A stretch of 10,364 bases of DNA from Bacteriovorax sp. (GTDB lineage Bacteria; Bdellovibrionota; Bacteriovoracia; Bacteriovoracales; Bacteriovoracaceae), in assembly GCA_030654205.1 (NCBI GenBank), contig JAURXW010000208.1:1-10364 (forward strand), read 5' to 3'. Made by a program: the position numbers and the translations under genes. Shown one piece after another: positions 7,028 through 10,364 of this stretch. How positions within the stretch are numbered: position 1 is the stretch's first letter; each line of letters begins with the position of its first letter. Under the pieces are notes generated by a model, which ran no database searches, was not told the origin of the DNA, and saw only the letters and a list, made by a program, of their open reading frames with translations.

Positions 7028-7528
7028 TTAGATAGTGGTAGTTGTTTTAGTAGCAAACCAACTGGTCTTTCTATTTTTAACACCAGCAAAATTGTCATCA
7101 TTTGCCATAACCGATGTGTCGGCCATTACGTCACCTAATCTGTGTCCCGAATCTAAATTATAAAGCAAATATAATTCTAATCCAATGAGCGCCACAGCTA
7201 ACATTCCACCTAGAATCCAACCCCAAAAAGGAACGATTGCTAACATTAGTGGCAAAATAAATGGCAAATTTCGAATCACAGATTGTTTATAAGAACATGG
7301 TGAGCCATCTTCCAAAGATTTAACTGCAAATCCCATAAATCGCTTTCCGGCCGATTGGCCATTAGTCAAACCATCAGATAGCGCTATATAGACAATGCCT
7401 AGAATAAGTCCCAAGGGATAGAGCAAAATTGAAAAACAAAGCACGATAAATAGATCAATTGCTTTAGCAATCAAGCGAGTTAACTTAGCGACACGAATGG
7501 CTTTTTCTAGCAGAAACTTTCTATCCAT
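7028..7528 (-). CDS. RDD-family integral membrane protein
   Basis: A 166-residue inner-membrane protein. The RDD signature is visible: R18 and D25 in TRLIAKAIDL at the start of the first helix, then GQSAGKRFMGFAV (57-69) and the conserved end GHRLGDVMADTSV (128-140) with D133. Hydrophobic helices lie at about 22-50, 88-103 and 105-124. The threonine-rich tail (TKTTTTI) is ordinary low complexity. RDD proteins are poorly characterised; some have been linked to ion transport, and no substrate can be read here. The start has no strong ribosome binding site. The gene is divergent from the thioredoxin gene and lies 57 bases upstream of polA on the same strand, so the two are probably co-transcribed. 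Confidence 0.85.
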   Translation of the reverse strand: MDRKFLLEKAIRVAKLTRLIAKAIDLFIVLCFSILLYPLGLILGIVYIALSDGLTNGQSAGKRFMGFAVKSLEDGSPCSYKQSVIRNLPFILPLMLAIVPFWGWILGGMLAVALIGLELYLLYNLDSGHRLGDVMADTSVMANDDNFAGVKNRKTSWFATKTTTTI

Positions 7529-7579
7529 AAATCAATCTTAGTGACAGCCTTCTGAAATGCAAAGCAGAAAATTTAAAGG

Positions 7580-7608
7580 TTTCCACTCGTATGTGACTGA
7601 GGTAATAT
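7580..7608 (+). promoter_or_regulatory. Candidate promoter of the thioredoxin-gmhA operon
   Basis: TTTCCA (7580-7585), 17 bases, then TAATAT (7603-7608); each hexamer matches consensus at four of six positions. The start would be near 7615, giving a leader of about 20 bases that contains the ribosome binding site. Confidence 0.4.
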
Positions 7609-7623
7609 ATGCTTAACATTAAG

Positions 7624-7629
7624 AAGGAG
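7624..7629 (+). promoter_or_regulatory. Ribosome binding site that fixes the thioredoxin start
   Basis: AAGGAG lies six bases before the ATG at 7636. The earlier in-frame ATG at 7609 would place this site inside the coding region and has no site of its own. Confidence 0.8.
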
Positions 7630-7635
7630 TCCGTT

Positions 7636-7944
7636 ATGGGATCAGTAAACAAGACCGACGTAGCACATTTTGAAGATGACGTGTTAAAAGCAAACAAACC
7701 AGTACTTGTAGATTTTTGGGCAGAGTGGTGTGGCCCTTGCCGCGTGCTAGGACCAATACTTGACGAAGTTGCTAAAGAATTGGGCGAAAAAGCAGGTATC
7801 GTAAAAGTAAATGTAGATGACAATCCTGAACTTGCACAAAGATATGGAATTCGCGGAATACCAACGATGATTTTCTTTAAAAATGGTCAAGCCTCAAAAA
7901 CACTTGTTGGTGTTCAAGGCAAAGACGAAATTAAAAAATCATGA
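7636..7944 (+). CDS. trxA: Thioredoxin, C-terminus shortened by an in-frame TGA
   Basis: Thioredoxin is a cytosolic disulfide reductase, recharged by thioredoxin reductase. The start is ATG 7636, set by AAGGAG six bases upstream. The 102 residues carry the active site WCGPC (31-35; C32 and C35), the preceding VDFWAEW, and the cis-proline loop GIPT with P76. The frame ends at TGA (7942-7944) after GKDEIKKS, but the same frame continues GAA GAA TTG GCT TAA (7945-7959). That would restore a usual thioredoxin ending, KKS-x-EELA, where x would be leucine if TGA were TTA. I infer a single-base nonsense change, or a sequencing error, that removes the last part of helix 4. The active site is intact, so some activity is plausible. 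gmhA begins four bases after the second stop, so the two genes form an operon. Confidence 0.93.
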   Translation: MGSVNKTDVAHFEDDVLKANKPVLVDFWAEWCGPCRVLGPILDEVAKELGEKAGIVKVNVDDNPELAQRYGIRGIPTMIFFKNGQASKTLVGVQGKDEIKKS

Positions 7945-7963
7945 GAAGAATTGGCTTAATCTC

Positions 7964-8539
7964 ATGTTTGTTGAAGACTCACTTGCAGAAGCGCAAAAAG
8001 TTTTAAATAGTTTTGTAACTAACCAAACTAATATTGAAAATATAAATTCGGCCATCTCCTTGATGGTCGGATCTTATAATAACAATGGTAGAATTTTTAG
8101 TTGTGGCAATGGCGGTTCAATGTGCGATGCCATGCACTTCGCGGAAGAACTAACCGGTCGCTTCAGAAAGGAGCGCGCTCCACTACCGGCCATGGCCATA
8201 AACGATGCTTCTCACCTAACTTGTGTCTCAAATGATTATGGTTATAACTTTGTTTTTTCACGCTATGTAGAAGCATGGGGAAATAATGGCGATATATTAC
8301 TCGCGATATCTACTTCTGGTAATTCTCAAAATATTATTTTAGCAGTTGAAGCTGCAAAGAAAAAAGGGATGAAGGTTATTGGACTTCTCGGCAAAGGCGG
8401 AGGCCAATTAAAAAGCCTGGTTGACGTTGCTCTGGTTGTTGATTCTGTTATTAGCGACCGCATCCAAGAAATTCATATTAAATGTATTCATATTTTCATT
8501 GAAGGAATTGAGCGAAAACTTTTTCCTGAAAATTATTAA
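7964..8539 (+). CDS. gmhA: Phosphoheptose isomerase (sedoheptulose 7-phosphate isomerase)
   Basis: GmhA converts sedoheptulose 7-phosphate to D-glycero-D-manno-heptose 7-phosphate, the first step to the ADP-heptose used in LPS core. The 191 residues match the family length and fold (SIS domain). Visible are the phosphate loop SCGNGGSMCDAMHFAEELTG (46-65) and ISTSGNSQN (115-123). The zinc and catalytic residues match E. coli GmhA by alignment from memory: H58, E62, Q168 and H176 (in DRIQEIHIKCIHI). The ATG at 7964 was chosen because MFVEDSLAEAQKV aligns with the E. coli start; a longer frame from 7883 would overlap the thioredoxin gene heavily. No good ribosome binding site precedes it, which suggests coupling to translation of the thioredoxin gene. 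Its 3' end converges with the next gene across 8 bases. Confidence 0.95.
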   Translation: MFVEDSLAEAQKVLNSFVTNQTNIENINSAISLMVGSYNNNGRIFSCGNGGSMCDAMHFAEELTGRFRKERAPLPAMAINDASHLTCVSNDYGYNFVFSRYVEAWGNNGDILLAISTSGNSQNIILAVEAAKKKGMKVIGLLGKGGGQLKSLVDVALVVDSVISDRIQEIHIKCIHIFIEGIERKLFPENY

Positions 8540-8547
8540 TCTTAAAA

Positions 8548-9009
8548 TTACCCCACAAATGCTCCGACAATAATCATTAACATTGCAAAATTTGCAAATA
8601 CTAACCATTGCTTGGATTGGGTATGTTTGTAATGAAGAAATGAATCAACTAAAAAAACTTGGGCCCAAAGTACAAAACCTAATTTATACAGGGTTAGTCT
8701 GGCGGAATTGGAAACATCAATTGAATCAAATATAAATGGGAGCAGAAATAATCCCAGAAATACCAAAGTCATCAGTAATCGTTTAAGGCGCTCTTCCTGA
8801 AAATGAATAGACTGTGGTTGTTTGATTTTGAAATAAAGATCATTGAGAAATAAAATGAAAATAAAAACAACTAGATAATCTTCAAGTTCTCTAAAACCAA
8901 CTAAAAATTGAAAGAGTAATAAAATACTAAAACATAACAGCAGCACCAGCTTAAGCTTAGACAAATTTTGAATAAATTTAAGTCCAGATAGATCACTCAT
9001 CACTTTCAT
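8548..9009 (-). CDS. Five-helix membrane protein of unknown function
   Basis: A 153-residue hydrophobic protein with predicted membrane helices at about 19-39, 43-60, 78-96, 104-126 and 133-152. A charged loop (61-77) and two short acidic or basic links separate them. There is no recognised motif, so I give no function. Two starts are possible: ATG at 9009 or ATG at 9000 (three codons later). Neither has a clear ribosome binding site, and a TATACT box lies just upstream. The gene stands alone on the minus strand: 8 bases from the convergent gmhA, and over 120 bases downstream of the small exported-protein gene. Confidence 0.75.
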   Translation of the reverse strand: MKVMSDLSGLKFIQNLSKLKLVLLLCFSILLLFQFLVGFRELEDYLVVFIFILFLNDLYFKIKQPQSIHFQEERLKRLLMTLVFLGLFLLPFIFDSIDVSNSARLTLYKLGFVLWAQVFLVDSFLHYKHTQSKQWLVFANFAMLMIIVGAFVG

Positions 9010-9016
9010 AAGAATT

Positions 9017-9022
9017 AGTATA
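9017..9022 (-). promoter_or_regulatory. TATACT -10-like box just upstream of the membrane protein
   Basis: TATACT matches the -10 consensus at five of six positions. It lies seven bases before the first ATG (9009), so transcription from it would begin at or within one base of that ATG. No convincing -35 is visible 16-18 bases upstream. Confidence 0.3.
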
Positions 9023-9132
9023 AACTAAAAGTATTAGAGCCATGTGACTATGTTGTAAGTCATCGATTATGTGAAAATGCACTGGATGGATAAACTAAAA
9101 ATATGCCTCAAAAGCCTGTCATTAAGAATACT

Positions 9133-9426
9133 TTAGCGAACCCGCTCAATTCCTTTTTTTATTTCTACAGTAAATGATTTTCTATAAGGCAGTCGGTTCG
9201 TAAATCTTTTTTCATGTATTGGGGAGATAGAAAGATCACCTGGAGAGCCTGTGTCTCCTTCAATATTAAGATCGTCAAAATCAAATTTTTCAAATTGTTT
9301 ATATGTGTAAACAATTTTTTTATTGCCAATAGTTGTTTCTTTTCCATTCACAAGAACACGCTCATTATCTTCGGCAAGGGCTGAATAAGAAAAAATGGCT
9401 ATTGCAAAAATTAAAAACTTTTTCAT
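9133..9426 (-). CDS. Small exported protein coupled to the TPR lipoprotein
   Basis: A 97-residue protein with a clear Sec signal peptide: MKK, a hydrophobic core, then SALA with cleavage after residue 18. The mature part is about 79 residues, polar, with no membrane segment. A middle segment FDFDDLNIEGDTGSPGDLSI (48-67) is followed by LPYRKSFTVEIKKGIERV (79-96). This looks like a pattern I recall from small proteins next to TPR and gliding-type envelope genes in former deltaproteobacteria (an IEG motif with a later R..F...I). That recollection is weak. The ATG is three bases after the TPR stop, and its AGGA lies within the last TPR-gene codons, so the two are translationally coupled. Likely periplasmic; possibly a partner of the TPR lipoprotein. 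Confidence 0.85.
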   Translation of the reverse strand: MKKFLIFAIAIFSYSALAEDNERVLVNGKETTIGNKKIVYTYKQFEKFDFDDLNIEGDTGSPGDLSISPIHEKRFTNRLPYRKSFTVEIKKGIERVR

Positions 9427-9429
9427 AAA

Positions 9430-10356
9430 TTAATTCCTAATAAATTTTTCTACTCTTTGAGCATAATCTTTTATATCTATATTTGTTGAAGCAGTAACAT
9501 TAGAAAAAGCAGTTTGGGCCTCTGCCGCGCGATTGGACAGCTTTAAAGCGACTGCGTAGTTTAAGCCGATGGCCGGTTTTGTAAGCGAATCCTTATCCAT
9601 AGCAGTGTAAATTTGCACAGCAGAATCAATATCACTTTTGAGCAAATTGGCGGCAGCAAGAGCTGCATTCACTTCAATATCTTTAGGACTTTTTTTCTGA
9701 AGCCCTTGAAAAATTGGAAAGGCCTTTCCAACAGTTCCAAAACGTAAATACAATTGAGCCAAATTATAATTTGGAGTCACACTAAAGGTACTCATTTCAG
9801 ATGCTTTTTTGAAAGCCGAAAGTGCCTTTTGAAATTTACCCAACTTATTATAAACAACGCCTAAATTATTTACAGGAGGTACAAATTTATTATCTAAATC
9901 TCGAGACTTATTATAAAAAAGTATCGCTTTGGCATAATCTAATTTTAAAAAATAACATGTCCCTAATTGGTTCCAATAACTTGTATTATTTTTATATTGC
10001 CCATAAATATCATCTGCAATTTTTAAAGCATCATCAATTTTATTTTGATAACATTTAATATTCATTTTCACTAAAACATCATCAGATTTTACAAGCGTTT
10101 CATCTAAACGAACTGCTGAAAGATTAGAAAGTGACTCTTTAATGAGTGCGTGGGCAGATTCTTCTGAGACAATATCAAACTCATCTTTATCCGATTGATA
10201 TTTAGTTTCAGTTTTTTTGTCAAAATTTAATTGATCAACCCAACTATAGTCTTCTTCAAGTTTAATATTATCTTCCGCCGCACTTTTACGATACAGATTT
10301 TCAGGTGAAGTCGCACAAGATGAAAGTATAATTAATAAAGGTAATATTTTTTTCAC
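9430..10356 (-). CDS. TPR-repeat lipoprotein
   Basis: A 308-residue lipoprotein with signal MKKILPLLIILSSC; the lipobox LSSC places the lipidated cysteine at C14. A polar, charged linker (15-90) is followed by tetratricopeptide repeats from about 92 to 292. The clearest repeats are 126-157 (YWNQLGTCYFLKLDYAKAILFYNKS) and 160-193 (VNNLGVVYNKLGKFQKALSAFKKA), then weaker ones at 194-227, 228-256 and 261-292. TPR lipoproteins scaffold protein complexes at the outer membrane or in the periplasm, as in pilus, gliding and assembly machines; the partner is not visible. The start is a GTG at 10354-10356, chosen because the signal peptide begins there. Only eight bases upstream are in the window, so its ribosome binding site cannot be judged. 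The right-hand edge probably cuts into further genes of the same operon. Confidence 0.88.
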   Translation of the reverse strand: MKKILPLLIILSSCATSPENLYRKSAAEDNIKLEEDYSWVDQLNFDKKTETKYQSDKDEFDIVSEESAHALIKESLSNLSAVRLDETLVKSDDVLVKMNIKCYQNKIDDALKIADDIYGQYKNNTSYWNQLGTCYFLKLDYAKAILFYNKSRDLDNKFVPPVNNLGVVYNKLGKFQKALSAFKKASEMSTFSVTPNYNLAQLYLRFGTVGKAFPIFQGLQKKSPKDIEVNAALAAANLLKSDIDSAVQIYTAMDKDSLTKPAIGLNYAVALKLSNRAAEAQTAFSNVTASTNIDIKDYAQRVEKFIRN

Positions 10357-10364
10357 TTTGCACC

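Noticed and set aside
7609..7635. Earlier ATG for thioredoxin
   Set aside because: It would place the AAGGAG site inside the gene and has no ribosome binding site. The extra residues MLNIKKESV are not typical of thioredoxins.
7521..7823. 100-codon minus-strand frame opposite the thioredoxin gene
   Set aside because: It is the complement of the conserved thioredoxin core and overlaps its promoter; no protein features.
7883..7963. Earlier ATG for gmhA
   Set aside because: The added 27 residues come from out-of-frame reading of the thioredoxin gene. Homology to GmhA begins at MFVEDSLAEA (7964).
9010..9132. tRNA, small RNA or terminator between the membrane protein and the small exported protein
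   Set aside because: No cloverleaf or stem with T-run found. The repeated TAAACTAAAA at 9021 and 9093 is short and low in complexity.
9822..10058. 78-codon plus-strand frame in the TPR gene
   Set aside because: Complement of the TPR repeats, rich in Y/L/K as expected from antisense AT-rich DNA; no independent start signal.

Overview
This is an AT-rich bacterial window with mostly compact gene spacing, A/T-rich third codon positions and Shine-Dalgarno motifs ahead of many genes. The gene set fits a Gram-negative bacterium: a GmhA-type LPS heptose enzyme, a lipoprotein with a TPR domain, and small Sec-exported proteins. The style of the GroEL and of the secreted and lipoprotein genes suggests Bdellovibrionota (Bacteriovorax-like). 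That placement is inference from overall protein character, not from a marker gene.

Layout, left to right. (1) Positions 1-807 (-) hold an exported protein with a TTG start and a DxDxDG calcium-loop motif; it runs off the left edge. (2) Positions 885-2001 look like a rearranged patch. A minus-strand beta-helix-like reading frame has no signal peptide and no ribosome binding site. It overlaps the 5' part of a plus-strand frame whose C-terminal half looks protein-like. Next to that sits a 22-codon minus-strand frame with a perfect ribosome binding site that stops almost at once. (3) Positions 2099-4211 (-) hold the groES-groEL chaperonin operon. It ends in a strong UUCG-loop terminator nested in a longer inverted repeat, and starts from a TTGACA promoter centred in an inverted repeat, with no CIRCE element. 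(4) Positions 4304-7528 (-) hold an RDD-family membrane protein followed by DNA polymerase I (polA). (5) Positions 7580-8539 (+) hold a short divergent operon, thioredoxin then phosphoheptose isomerase (gmhA). The thioredoxin frame is cut six codons early by an in-frame TGA. (6) Positions 8548-9009 (-) hold a five-helix membrane protein of unknown function, convergent with gmhA. (7) Positions 9133-10356 (-) hold a tightly coupled pair, a TPR lipoprotein followed by a small exported protein, probably the end of a longer operon entering from the right.

Most of the window is housekeeping: protein folding, DNA repair and replication, redox, and LPS core synthesis. The unusual parts are the broken patch at 885-2001, the early stop in the thioredoxin, the loss of a proofreading-site aspartate in PolA, the operator-like repeat at the groES promoter, and the envelope-facing proteins of unknown role at both ends. 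I see no tRNA, rRNA, CRISPR array, insertion sequence or phage gene. No gene-free stretch exceeds 300 bases.
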